Below are positions 17,135 to 25,445 of a stretch of DNA of 51,696 nt, in pieces. Source of the stretch: an uncultured Pelagibacteraceae bacterium (GTDB lineage: Bacteria; Pseudomonadota; Alphaproteobacteria; Pelagibacterales; Pelagibacteraceae); the NCBI GenBank assembly GCA_902569185.1, contig CACFTH010000005.1, positions 1-51,696 on the forward strand, in the 5' to 3' direction. The notes under the pieces are model-generated. The model worked only from the letters and a program-made list of their open reading frames with translations, was not told the origin of the DNA and did no database searches. Positions within the stretch are counted from its first letter, which is position 1. Each line of letters opens with the position of its first letter. The translations under genes were made by a program, and so were the position numbers.

Positions 17135-18058
17135 ATCTATTTTCATTTTATTGATAACTGTTTCGACTTTTAAATCTTTTAAATTTTTGACTTCCAAGGC
17201 TTTCATATTATTTTCACCAATACTTACTTTATTTGAGGAAACATGGCTTCCAAATAAAACTAAACCTTTTTTATTTAAATGTGATGATATATGTGCAGGG
17301 CCTGTATCATTAGAAACGACGTAGCTTGCCTCTTTTATAAGACTAATAAGCTCTACTATATCTAAAGCTTTACCTTTATTTAAAATAATATTTGCGTTTA
17401 AATTTTTTGCTTTTTCTATCTCGTTTGGGGCGGGAGCAATAACAATATTATATCTTTCACCAAAAATAGATTTTATTTCTTTAATTAGATCGGAAAAATA
17501 AGGCCAAATTTTATTTTTATGTTTTTCTGAACTAAATGGAAATATTGCAATATACTCACCATCTATATGTTGATTTATAATTGGTTTAATATTTTTGAAA
17601 GCCCAGGTTAAATCTAAATTTTCAATATATTTTGTTTTTATCATGCTTTTTTGCAATTGTATTTTCATTCTTTTTAAAACCGGATCATTATCGAAGTCTG
17701 ATTTTTTTTGGTTTTTTTCTAAAGATGTTTCTGAACTTGACCAGTCTATACCTTTAAAAAAGAAATTTCTGTAGAAATTAGTTCTTGAAGAATTTTGTAA
17801 ATCAAATACTTTTTCAAATTCAAATCTTGCTAACATCTTTTTCAATCGTAATAAATAAAATATATTCCATCTTGGAAGTCTTTTGTCTATTAAAACTCCA
17901 TTTATGTAAGGGCAGTTTGACATGAAATTTACATACGGAGGGGTTGTAAGTAAAAGAACTTTGTCGTTGGGAAAGGACTCTTTAATATCTTTCATTGCCC
18001 CATTTGCTTGGATTAAGTCGCCCAAGGAGCCATGTTTGATAATCAATATATTTGACAT
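17126..18058 (-). CDS. Glycosyltransferase family 9 (heptosyltransferase-like)
   Basis: A 310-residue GT-B protein. The N-terminal IIKHGSLGDLIQANGAMKDI and the C-terminal SNDTGPAHISSHLNK and LFGSH motifs are the classical signatures of ADP-heptose:LPS heptosyltransferases (WaaC/WaaF/RfaQ). It therefore probably adds heptose, or a related sugar, to the LPS core at the inner membrane. The divergent DUF6165 gene starts 34 bp away, an association suggesting a joint role in surface glycan assembly. Donor identity is not certain. Confidence 0.88.
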   Translation of the reverse strand: MSNILIIKHGSLGDLIQANGAMKDIKESFPNDKVLLLTTPPYVNFMSNCPYINGVLIDKRLPRWNIFYLLRLKKMLARFEFEKVFDLQNSSRTNFYRNFFFKGIDWSSSETSLEKNQKKSDFDNDPVLKRMKIQLQKSMIKTKYIENLDLTWAFKNIKPIINQHIDGEYIAIFPFSSEKHKNKIWPYFSDLIKEIKSIFGERYNIVIAPAPNEIEKAKNLNANIILNKGKALDIVELISLIKEASYVVSNDTGPAHISSHLNKKGLVLFGSHVSSNKVSIGENNMKALEVKNLKDLKVETVINKMKIDLN

Positions 18059-18092
18059 TAAAAGTTAAAATAACATAATTTATGAATATTCA

Positions 18093-18479
18093 ATGAAAAA
18101 AATTTTAGCTGAAATTTCTCTAGGTGAATTAGCTGATAAAATTACTATTTTAGAGATTAAGATGAAAAAAATAGTTGATAAAGAATCGCTTAATATTCTA
18201 AAAAAAGAATACCAAAGTCTTAAAGCTATAGATTTAAAGGGTATGAATTTGGATAAATATCAGAAACTTTTCAATGAGCTTAAATCAATAAACGAGAAGC
18301 TTTGGGATATAGAGAATGAAAAAAGACTCTTAGAAAAAAATTCAGATTTTGGAGATAAGTTTATTCAAATCTCAAGGGCTGTACATTTTAATAATGATAA
18401 AAGAGCAGAAATAAAACTTAAAATTAACAAAAGTTTTGGATCAAATATTGAAGAGGTTAAAGAATATACTAAATATTAA
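18093..18479 (+). CDS. DUF6165 family protein
   Basis: A 128-residue soluble, largely helical protein. The pattern EISLGELADKITILEIK at the N-terminus, LWDIENEKR in the middle, FIQISRAVHFNNDKRAEIK and a final INKSFGS fits the DUF6165 family as I recall it. Function is unknown; members often lie next to glycosyltransferase genes. Charged heptads suggest a coiled-coil. Here it is divergent from a GT9 gene and overlaps the fused speD-speE gene tail-to-tail by 4 bp. No enzyme motif is visible. Confidence 0.7.
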   Translation: MKKILAEISLGELADKITILEIKMKKIVDKESLNILKKEYQSLKAIDLKGMNLDKYQKLFNELKSINEKLWDIENEKRLLEKNSDFGDKFIQISRAVHFNNDKRAEIKLKINKSFGSNIEEVKEYTKY

Positions 18480-19525
18480 GAATGATCTTTATTAGATGAA
18501 GATGCAAAGTTCCATCTGCAATCGAAACTAGGAATAAAAACTTCATCAAGTACCGCGTTGCCAAAATTACTTTTTAACAACTCTAACCAATTTTTTACTT
18601 GTCTCGGTTTTTTTGACATACATCCAACTTGAGCTGTGATTACTCCTCCGGGTTTAAGTATTCTTTTTAATCCTTTCATATTTCTCGCAGCTAAATCAAT
18701 GCAAAACTGATCATCGTTTAAATCAACAAAAATTTTATCATACTTTGAGTCTTTCACTTTTTTGATACTTTCAAAAGCGTCCCCCCAATAAGTTTTTACT
18801 TTATTATTTGCTTTAATATCTCCACAAACTTTTAAAAGATGTTTTTGGCACACTTTGACAACTTCGGGGTCTAACTCGTACCAGTCAATTAGATCAAACC
18901 CTTTAGACGAAAGTTCTCTAGCTACTCCACCATCTCCTCCACCAATAATTGCTGCACTTGAATTATTTTTAGATAGATTTAAAGCAGACCCAACAAATTG
19001 ACCGCTGTATTTTTTTTCGTCTTTTTCTGCAACTTGTAACTCACTATCAATAAACAAAGCTGCTCCAAATTCTTCTAATTTTAGAATTTCAATATGTTGC
19101 CCTGCTTTAGATACAAAGTTTTCTAAAACATCGCTGACCACATAGTATTTTTTATGTCCACGTGTACTATATATGTCTTCGTAAATTCCCTTATTACTTC
19201 TGTCAAAACTTCTTACCACGGCTCTTTCGTGTTTTATCTCCTCTTTGAGGATGTCCAATGCTGAGGTTGGCGAGATCTTTCCACATGTAAAGAAATCAAA
19301 ACTAATTATACCTTTTTCGGGAAAAGTATGAAAACTCATATGACTCTCCGCTAGGAGTGCTAAACAAGTATATCCCTGAGGTTTAAATATTTTTTCCGCG
19401 ATGTTAAGGACTTCAATTTTGGCTTTTTTTGCTATTTTATATATAACTTTATTATAAAAATCTGGAGCGTAATCTCGTTTTACGCCTAAAAAATCTATCG
19501 TTACGTGTTCTCCAACTTTTTTCAT
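18476..19525 (-). CDS. speD-speE: Fused S-adenosylmethionine decarboxylase/spermidine synthase
   Basis: A single 349-residue polypeptide joins two consecutive spermidine enzymes. Residues 1-120 are class 1 prokaryotic AdoMet decarboxylase: the self-cleavage motif AESHMSFHTFPE places the pyruvoyl-forming Ser at residue 61, and the catalytic Cys is C81 in FFTCG. Residues about 135-349 are an aminopropyltransferase with GGGDGG (195-200), YELDPEVV and GDA (248-250). The polyamine-site motif is D268-x-x-D271 but reads DLNDDQF instead of the usual D-x-x-D-P-x-G-P, so amine specificity may differ. Product methylthioadenosine would be handled by mtnP-mtnA nearby. It starts 111 bp from the divergent aldolase gene. 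Confidence 0.9.
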   Translation of the reverse strand: MKKVGEHVTIDFLGVKRDYAPDFYNKVIYKIAKKAKIEVLNIAEKIFKPQGYTCLALLAESHMSFHTFPEKGIISFDFFTCGKISPTSALDILKEEIKHERAVVRSFDRSNKGIYEDIYSTRGHKKYYVVSDVLENFVSKAGQHIEILKLEEFGAALFIDSELQVAEKDEKKYSGQFVGSALNLSKNNSSAAIIGGGDGGVARELSSKGFDLIDWYELDPEVVKVCQKHLLKVCGDIKANNKVKTYWGDAFESIKKVKDSKYDKIFVDLNDDQFCIDLAARNMKGLKRILKPGGVITAQVGCMSKKPRQVKNWLELLKSNFGNAVLDEVFIPSFDCRWNFASSSNKDHS

Positions 19526-19571
19526 TGTATCAACCTTTTTTAACGATTCTACTTTTTTTTATACTTGTTTT

Positions 19572-19599
19572 TTTATACTTGTTATTTAATTTTTTACAA
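19572..19599 (-). promoter_or_regulatory. Putative speD-speE promoter within a 14 bp tandem repeat
   Basis: On the minus strand TTGTAA (19594-19599) and TATAAA (19572-19577) are 16 bp apart. The 11-mer TTATACTTGTT, read on the plus strand, occurs twice with a 14 bp period (19559-19569 and 19573-19583), so a second TATAAA lies at 19558-19563. The duplicated element could be a direct-repeat operator or alternative -10 boxes. It may also be chance in A+T-rich DNA. Confidence 0.35.
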
Positions 19600-19636
19600 C
19601 TAAAAATATTGTTGTTAATAAAAAAGGAAATTAATT

Positions 19637-21670
19637 TTGAAAAATAGTTGGTCAAATAAAATTGCAAACAATTATGTAAAAAAGTACAAAAAACTTGGTT
19701 TTTCTGAGGATTTAGCTTTAAGAGTTTATACAACTCGTCTTCTCGGAAGAAACCCTGAACTAGTTCTTCATGGTGGGGGCAATACATCTGTAAAAACTAC
19801 AATTAACGATATAGACGGAAAAAAATATAATGTTTTATGTGTTAAAGGTAGTGGTTGGGATATGGCAGACATTGAACCACCTGGTCTTCCAGCTGTAAAA
19901 TTAGATCCTCTTTTAAGTCTTAGAAAGAAAAAATACTTATCAGACGAAGACATGGTTGCTTTTCAAAAAAGAAATTTAATAGATATTAAATCACCAAATC
20001 CTTCCGTAGAAACATTTCTACATGCCTTCTTGCCTTATAAATATGTGGACCATACACATGCCGATGCCGTAATGAATGTAACTAATAGACCAGGAGGACT
20101 AAATTTAAGTAAAAAAATATTTGGAAAAAAAGCTAGCATAGTTCCTTATGTAATGCCTGGTTTTATGTTAGCAAAAAAAGTTAATGAGATTTATTCTCAA
20201 AATCCAGATATCGAATGTCTGATACTTATGAATCACGGAATTTTTACTTTCTCTAATGATTGTAAAAAAGCTTATGACTTAATGATTAAATACGTTTCTA
20301 AGGCAGAAAAAGCTGTTAGAAAATTAAAGTCAAAAAAAATAAAACAAATTAAAAAAAATAATATTAAATTTAATCCACATGATATTGCACCGATAATAAG
20401 AGGTCTTTTGTCAGAAAATAAAGATCAAAAATTTGTGATTAATTATAGATTAAATAAACATCTTAAATATTTCATAAATGGCAAAAATGTCAGAACTTAT
20501 ACATCAAAAGGCACAGCAACACCTGATCATGTTATAAGGGTAAAACCATTCCCTTTAATTATTACACCTAAAAAAAATTCATCTATAGATGATTTTAAAA
20601 AGACCGCAGAAAAAGCTTTTGAAAATTATAGAAAGAAATATGTAAATTATTTCAAAGTAAATAGTAAAAAAGTTAAAGATAAAAAAGTTATGTTAGATAC
20701 ATCGCCAAGAGTAGTTCTTGTACAAAACGTTGGAATGTTTAGCGTTGGAAAAGATCTTGGTTCAGCTAAAATAGCAGGTGACTTGACAGAAACTAATGCA
20801 AAAGTAATTTCCTCCGTTGAGGAAACGTCTTCATATAAATTTATACCTGAAAAAGATCTTTTTGATGTTGAATATTGGTCGTTGGAGCAAGCTAAAATTA
20901 AAAAAAAGAAAAAACTTTTAGAGGGAAATATTGTTGTTATAACTGGAGCCACAGGAACTATTGGTTTTGAAACCTATAAAATATTTAAAAGTTACGGGGC
21001 AGAAGTTGTTTTACTCGATAATGATATTAATCGTCTAAAAGAAGTTCAATTGAAAATTAAAGACCTTTGTATACATTGCGATGTTACTAATAAAAAAAGT
21101 GTAAAAAAAGCATTTAAAATAATTTGTGAAAAGTTTGGTGGGTTCGATATTTTAATATCAAATGCAGGAGCTGCGCCAGGAGGAGCTATTGGCGAAGTAA
21201 GTGATGAGATATTAAGAAAAAGTTTTGAAATAAATTTTTTCTCTCATCAAAACTGTGCTTCAGAAGCAATCAAAATTATGAAAAAACAAAATATTAATGG
21301 TTGTTTATTGTTTAATATTTCAAAACAATCTGTCAATCCTGGAAAGAATTTTGGACCATACGGTCTACCTAAATCGGCTTTATTAAGTTTGTGTAAACAA
21401 TACGCAGTAGATTATGGATCTATAGGTATAAGATCTAATGGAGTGAATGCTGATAGAATAAAAAGTGGTCTTATGACTGGTAAAATGATTAAGACAAGAG
21501 CAAAAGCTAGATCTGTAAGTGCGGAGACATACATGAGAGGAAATTTATTGTCTAATGAGGTAAAAGCAGAGGATGTAGCAAAAGCATTCTTTCATCTTGC
21601 AGTTTCAAAAAAAACAACTGGAGCTGTGCTTACAGTTGATGGTGGTAACATTGCTGCTTCTTTAAGATAA
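19637..21670 (+). CDS. Bifunctional class II aldolase/short-chain dehydrogenase
   Basis: A 677-residue fusion of the RhaD/RhaE type. The aldolase part (about 1-400) has the phosphate-site GGGNTSVK and a complete zinc set: E125, H139 and H141 in VDHTHAD, and H200 in MNHG. The dehydrogenase part (430-677) has TGATGTIG (436-443), NAG (509-511), catalytic Ser562, Tyr575 and Lys579. Homologues cleave rhamnulose-1-phosphate to DHAP and lactaldehyde and process the aldehyde. No rhamnose genes are nearby. Instead it sits between speD-speE and mtnA-mtnP, so methylthioribulose-1-P is a reasonable alternative substrate (inference). The start is TTG, with AAGGA 8 bp upstream and no better ATG. Confidence 0.85.
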   Translation: MKNSWSNKIANNYVKKYKKLGFSEDLALRVYTTRLLGRNPELVLHGGGNTSVKTTINDIDGKKYNVLCVKGSGWDMADIEPPGLPAVKLDPLLSLRKKKYLSDEDMVAFQKRNLIDIKSPNPSVETFLHAFLPYKYVDHTHADAVMNVTNRPGGLNLSKKIFGKKASIVPYVMPGFMLAKKVNEIYSQNPDIECLILMNHGIFTFSNDCKKAYDLMIKYVSKAEKAVRKLKSKKIKQIKKNNIKFNPHDIAPIIRGLLSENKDQKFVINYRLNKHLKYFINGKNVRTYTSKGTATPDHVIRVKPFPLIITPKKNSSIDDFKKTAEKAFENYRKKYVNYFKVNSKKVKDKKVMLDTSPRVVLVQNVGMFSVGKDLGSAKIAGDLTETNAKVISSVEETSSYKFIPEKDLFDVEYWSLEQAKIKKKKKLLEGNIVVITGATGTIGFETYKIFKSYGAEVVLLDNDINRLKEVQLKIKDLCIHCDVTNKKSVKKAFKIICEKFGGFDILISNAGAAPGGAIGEVSDEILRKSFEINFFSHQNCASEAIKIMKKQNINGCLLFNISKQSVNPGKNFGPYGLPKSALLSLCKQYAVDYGSIGIRSNGVNADRIKSGLMTGKMIKTRAKARSVSAETYMRGNLLSNEVKAEDVAKAFFHLAVSKKTTGAVLTVDGGNIAASLR

Positions 21671-21676
21671 ATTTTA

Positions 21677-22150
21677 TTAATTGTTCAAAAGAACTGGAAA
21701 AACTGGTTTCATTTTTAAAAATAATCTTTGATATTCTTGTTTTATACATTTATTCATAATGCAAGTAAGACCAGCAGATTTGGAGATCTTCTCAGCCTCA
21801 CTGCTTTGAATTCCAAACTGCAACCATAGTGTCTTGGCTCCAACTTTAATTGCTTTTTTTGCTATGTCAGGAGTTTCTTTGGATGGTCTAAAAACATTTA
21901 CAATATCTATTTGTGAAGAAATATCCTCTAATTTTTCAACTATTGTTTCCCCATTAACTTTTTTTCCAACCGAAAATGGATTTACAGGTATAACTTTATA
22001 TCCAAATTCCAAAAGATATTTCATAACAATGATCGAGGGCTTTAGTCTCATTTTGGAAACTGATTCATTTTCCTTGGGAACACTTGCTCCAACTATTGCT
22101 ATGATTTTAGAAGTCTGAAGTGTGTCTTTAATTAAATCATCGGATATCAT
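21677..22150 (-). CDS. CoA-binding domain protein (YccU-like)
   Basis: A 157-residue Rossmann-fold protein of the CoA_binding_2 family, similar to the CoA-binding domain of succinyl-CoA synthetase alpha. IIAIVGASVPKENES marks the nucleotide loop near residues 16-30, and VIPVNPF, VNVFRPS and TLWLQFGI are typical. Biochemical function is unknown in most bacteria. It is the last gene of the mtnP-mtnA-crotonase operon, overlapping the crotonase stop by 4 bp (ATGA). Confidence 0.82.
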   Translation of the reverse strand: MISDDLIKDTLQTSKIIAIVGASVPKENESVSKMRLKPSIIVMKYLLEFGYKVIPVNPFSVGKKVNGETIVEKLEDISSQIDIVNVFRPSKETPDIAKKAIKVGAKTLWLQFGIQSSEAEKISKSAGLTCIMNKCIKQEYQRLFLKMKPVFPVLLNN

Positions 22151-22932
22151 TTATCTTTCCAATTTGGTTTTCTTTTCTCAATGAAAGCAGATATTCCCTC
22201 CTTTGCATCAAGGGTCATCATATTTTCACTCATAACTTGGCTTGTATATTTATAAGCTTTATCTAAAGGCATTTCTAATTGCTTATAGAAAGCTTTTTTT
22301 CCAATTTTAACAATCTTTTTAGACTTTGAAGAAATATTTTCTGCTAACTTTACAACTTCCTCTTCTAAATTATTATTGCTAAAATGGTCATTTATTAAAC
22401 CTATATCTTTAGCATGATTAGCGCTGATTGGTTCACCAGTTAAAAGCATTCTCATTGCTTTCTTTCTTGCAACGTTTCTGCTTAAAGCAACCATTGGGGT
22501 ACTGCAGAAAAGACCAATGTTAACTCCAGGTGTTGAAAAAATTGCATCGTCGGTACTCAATGCTAAATCGCAGGTAGCAACTAATTGACACCCTGCTGCG
22601 AATGCTGCACCATGCACTTTTGCAATCACTGGTTTATTGCAATTTATTATAACCATCATAAGTTTTGAACATAATTCAAATAGTTTTTTATAATTTGGTT
22701 TACCTTTTAAAGATTTTACCTCTTTCAAATTATGGCCAGCGCTAAAGCCCTTTCCTATACCTTCGATAATTATAACTCTAGTTGTTTGATCTTTATCGAG
22801 CTCTTTAAATCTACTTATCAATGATTTCAACATACCAGTCGATAAAGAATTATATGTACCTGGATCGTTTAATTTTAATCTTGTTATACCGCTGTTAGAT
22901 CTTTGTAAAAGTGTATAAGAATTATTTTTCAT
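22147..22932 (-). CDS. Crotonase-superfamily protein, ECHDC3-like, lacking the hydratase Glu pair
   Basis: A 261-residue enoyl-CoA hydratase/isomerase-fold protein. CoA-binding and oxyanion-hole elements are present (GKGFSAGHNLKE and HGAAFAAGCQLV). The two catalytic Glu of true hydratases are replaced: the first is Q116 (AAGCQL) and the second G136 (STPGVNIG). The STPGVNIGLFCSTP stretch and the terminal AFIEKRKP resemble the ECHDC3 branch, whose reaction is not established. It overlaps mtnA by 4 bp, so it is co-transcribed with methylthioadenosine salvage genes. It may act on an acyl-CoA by a Glu-independent reaction. Confidence 0.82.
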   Translation of the reverse strand: MKNNSYTLLQRSNSGITRLKLNDPGTYNSLSTGMLKSLISRFKELDKDQTTRVIIIEGIGKGFSAGHNLKEVKSLKGKPNYKKLFELCSKLMMVIINCNKPVIAKVHGAAFAAGCQLVATCDLALSTDDAIFSTPGVNIGLFCSTPMVALSRNVARKKAMRMLLTGEPISANHAKDIGLINDHFSNNNLEEEVVKLAENISSKSKKIVKIGKKAFYKQLEMPLDKAYKYTSQVMSENMMTLDAKEGISAFIEKRKPNWKDK

Positions 22933-23999
22933 TTAAATAAACTTTCTAATCCCTCCTTTGATGCATTACAAACACCTTTTTCTGTGATTAAGCCCGTTAC
23001 ATATTTTGCCGGGGTAATATCAAAAGCTAAATTCATTGATTGACTTTTTTTTGGATAAATAAGAACTTTTGTTAGTTTATTATTTTTATCTAACCCCTCT
23101 ACATGAGAGAGTTCTTCGGAATTTCTCTCTTCGATTGGGATATCTTTAGAATTTTTTATATTCCAGTCTATTGTCGAACTAGGTAATGCCACATAAAAAG
23201 GAACCTTGTTATCATGTGCAGCTAGAGCTTTAAGATAAGTTCCAATTTTATTACAAACATCCCCGTTAGATAAAGTTCTGTCAGTTCCAACTATACATAT
23301 ATCTACTTGCCCCCTTTGCATTAAAATACCACCTGCATTATCAGTAATTATTGTATTTGATATTCCCTCCTCATTAAGTTCATATGATGTAAGATTGGCC
23401 CCTTGGTTTCTAGGTCTTGTTTCATCTACCCAAACATGTACTTTAATACCTTTTTTATGTGCATGATATATTGGAGAGGTTGCGGTTCCCCAATCAATAG
23501 TTGCTAACCAACCAGCGTTACAATGAGTTAAGATATTTATTGTATCTCTCTTTTTTTTAGATATTTCTTCAATTATTTTTAAACCATTAACTCCTATATT
23601 CTTACAAAAGCCAACATCTTCCTCACAAATATTTTTTGCTTCTTTTATAGCAATATTTAAAATTTCCTCACTATTAACTCCAGATAATTTTTTCATCATT
23701 CTATCAACTGCCCATTTTAGATTAATTGCAGTTGGTCTTGATTTGATAAGGTCTTCACTAGATTTTTTTAAAAAAGACTGATCATTCTTTTCAATTATTG
23801 ACAAAACCATTCCATATGCTGCTGTTGCTCCAATTAATGGCGCTCCTCTCACTTCCATATTTTTAATCGCGAGAATTGTGTCTTTGACAGTTTTTAATTC
23901 TTTTATAATAAATTGATGCGGGAGTTTTGTTTGGTCAATTATTTTTACAATATTTTTGTCAAACCATATTGTTCTAAATGCTTTGCCATTTATCTTCAT
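22929..23999 (-). CDS. mtnA: S-methyl-5-thioribose-1-phosphate isomerase
   Basis: MtnA converts methylthioribose-1-P to methylthioribulose-1-P. The 356-residue protein has catalytic Cys160 in THCNAG and Asp240 in VGTDR, the same numbers as in the Bacillus subtilis enzyme, plus NMEVRGAPLIG and ETRPRNQGA substrate loops. The eIF2B-alpha-like relatives (ribose-1,5-bisphosphate isomerases) differ in these loops. Its ATG overlaps the mtnP stop region by one base, and its stop overlaps the crotonase gene. The later methionine-salvage genes are not in the window. Confidence 0.93.
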   Translation of the reverse strand: MKINGKAFRTIWFDKNIVKIIDQTKLPHQFIIKELKTVKDTILAIKNMEVRGAPLIGATAAYGMVLSIIEKNDQSFLKKSSEDLIKSRPTAINLKWAVDRMMKKLSGVNSEEILNIAIKEAKNICEEDVGFCKNIGVNGLKIIEEISKKKRDTINILTHCNAGWLATIDWGTATSPIYHAHKKGIKVHVWVDETRPRNQGANLTSYELNEEGISNTIITDNAGGILMQRGQVDICIVGTDRTLSNGDVCNKIGTYLKALAAHDNKVPFYVALPSSTIDWNIKNSKDIPIEERNSEELSHVEGLDKNNKLTKVLIYPKKSQSMNLAFDITPAKYVTGLITEKGVCNASKEGLESLFK

Positions 24000-24871
24000 T
24001 ATTTCTTAAAGACTCTTCCTGCTATATTTTTTAATTTTTCTTTAGTTTGTTTTGTCATTAATTTTGGATCTGTAATTATAGCAGTATCCAAACAATTATT
24101 CGCAGGATCTTTCTCATCATAGAACTGCTTGTAGGTTTTGATTAATTCTTTAATCATGTTTTGTGCGTTGGATGCATTTTTTTGTAAGGTTTTAACAACC
24201 ATAGCAACATCTACCTCTTCATGTTCAGAATGCCAGCAATCATAATCTGTAACCATTGCTACTGTACAATACCTAATTTCAGCTTCTCTTGCCAATTTCG
24301 CCTCGGGCATATTTGTCATCCCAATTACATCTGCCTTCCAAGATCTATATAAATTAGACTCTGCGAAAGTTGAAAATTGAGGTCCCTCCATAACTACATA
24401 TGTGCCGCCCATCTGATGTTTTATATTAAGCTTCTTAAGAACTTCTTCACAACACTCTCTTAAAATTTTACTGGTGGGTTGTGCCATTGATACGTGTGCA
24501 ACGATTTCATTATCAAAAAAGGTTTTTATTCTTGAAAAAGTTCTGTCAATAAATTGATCAATAATGACAAATGTCCCCGGGTCAAGGCTACCTTTTAATG
24601 AACCTACAGCGGATACAGAAATAAGATCAGTTACTCCAAGCTGTTTCATAGCATCAATATTTGCTCTAAAGTTTATGTTTGTGGGACTTATTTTGTGACC
24701 TCTTGAATGTCTTGGTAAGAAACAAATATCGTTTCCGTAAAATTTTGCAACCATAACCGAATCTGATGGACTTCCCCATGGTGTATCTATTTTTTTCCAC
24801 TTAGGTTTTTCAAAACCCTCCATTTTATATAGACCGCTCCCGCCAATTATCCCAAGCTTTCTGTTTTTCAT
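23999..24871 (-). CDS. mtnP: S-methyl-5'-thioadenosine phosphorylase
   Basis: A 290-residue trimeric-type nucleoside phosphorylase that splits methylthioadenosine to adenine and methylthioribose-1-P. GGSGLY (10-15) binds phosphate, RHSRGH and VSAVGSL follow, then MEGPQFST, and TDYDCWH contains the Asp that selects adenine nucleosides over the Asn of purine nucleoside phosphorylases. It heads a four-gene operon and is divergent from apt, whose enzyme would recover the released adenine; the 43 bp between them must hold both promoters. Confidence 0.93.
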   Translation of the reverse strand: MKNRKLGIIGGSGLYKMEGFEKPKWKKIDTPWGSPSDSVMVAKFYGNDICFLPRHSRGHKISPTNINFRANIDAMKQLGVTDLISVSAVGSLKGSLDPGTFVIIDQFIDRTFSRIKTFFDNEIVAHVSMAQPTSKILRECCEEVLKKLNIKHQMGGTYVVMEGPQFSTFAESNLYRSWKADVIGMTNMPEAKLAREAEIRYCTVAMVTDYDCWHSEHEEVDVAMVVKTLQKNASNAQNMIKELIKTYKQFYDEKDPANNCLDTAIITDPKLMTKQTKEKLKNIAGRVFKK

Positions 24872-24914
24872 TATTTAATTATTAATCTTTTTTTGTTAGA
24901 TAATGAAGTAAAAT

Positions 24915-25442
24915 ATGGATTTAAAAAAATATATAAGATCAATACCTGACTACCCTAAAAAGGGCATACTGTTTAGAGATATTACAACTTTAATAAAAGA
25001 TTCAAAGGCATTTAACTACTCTATTGATAAAATTATAGAAATCTCAAAAAAATTAGATTTCGACAAAATAGCAGCTATTGAGTCACGAGGCTTTGTTTTT
25101 GCATCAGCAGTCTCCTATAAGTTGAAAAAGCCATTTATAATGATGAGAAAAAAAAATAAATTACCATCAGAAAAAATTTCAGTAGATTTTAAATTAGAAT
25201 ATGGACAAGCTACTTTGGAAATTCATAAAGACTCGATTAATGATGGTGAAAAAATCCTTATTATTGATGATTTGATTGCTACTGGAGGAACAGCAGAGGC
25301 CGGTGCTAAATTAGTAGAAATGTCTAAAGGGAAAGTGGCAGGCTTCATTTTTATAATAAATCTGTTTGATCTTGGGGGAAATGAAAAACTTCTAAAAAAA
25401 TCTTATTTTACAAAAAGTTTAATTGACTTTCCAGGCCACTAA
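24915..25442 (+). CDS. apt: Adenine phosphoribosyltransferase
   Basis: A 175-residue type I phosphoribosyltransferase making AMP from adenine and PRPP. FRDITTL near residue 20, the adenine-side region ESRGFVFAS, and the PRPP loop IIDDLIATGGTAEAG are all present. Length matches bacterial Apt. It is divergent from mtnP, the source of adenine in this pathway, and is therefore functionally matched. It ends 3 bp from the convergent epimerase gene. Confidence 0.94.
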   Translation: MDLKKYIRSIPDYPKKGILFRDITTLIKDSKAFNYSIDKIIEISKKLDFDKIAAIESRGFVFASAVSYKLKKPFIMMRKKNKLPSEKISVDFKLEYGQATLEIHKDSINDGEKILIIDDLIATGGTAEAGAKLVEMSKGKVAGFIFIINLFDLGGNEKLLKKSYFTKSLIDFPGH

Positions 25443-25445
25443 AAA

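Noticed and set aside
19526-19636. A polyamine- or SAM-sensing riboswitch before speD-speE
   Set aside because: The region is only 111 bp of A/T runs and short direct repeats; no pairing stems of a known riboswitch class could be drawn.
19637-21670. Straightforward rhamnose catabolic role for the aldolase/dehydrogenase
   Set aside because: Not excluded, but no other rhamnose genes are present and the neighbours handle methylthioadenosine, so I did not name it rhaD.
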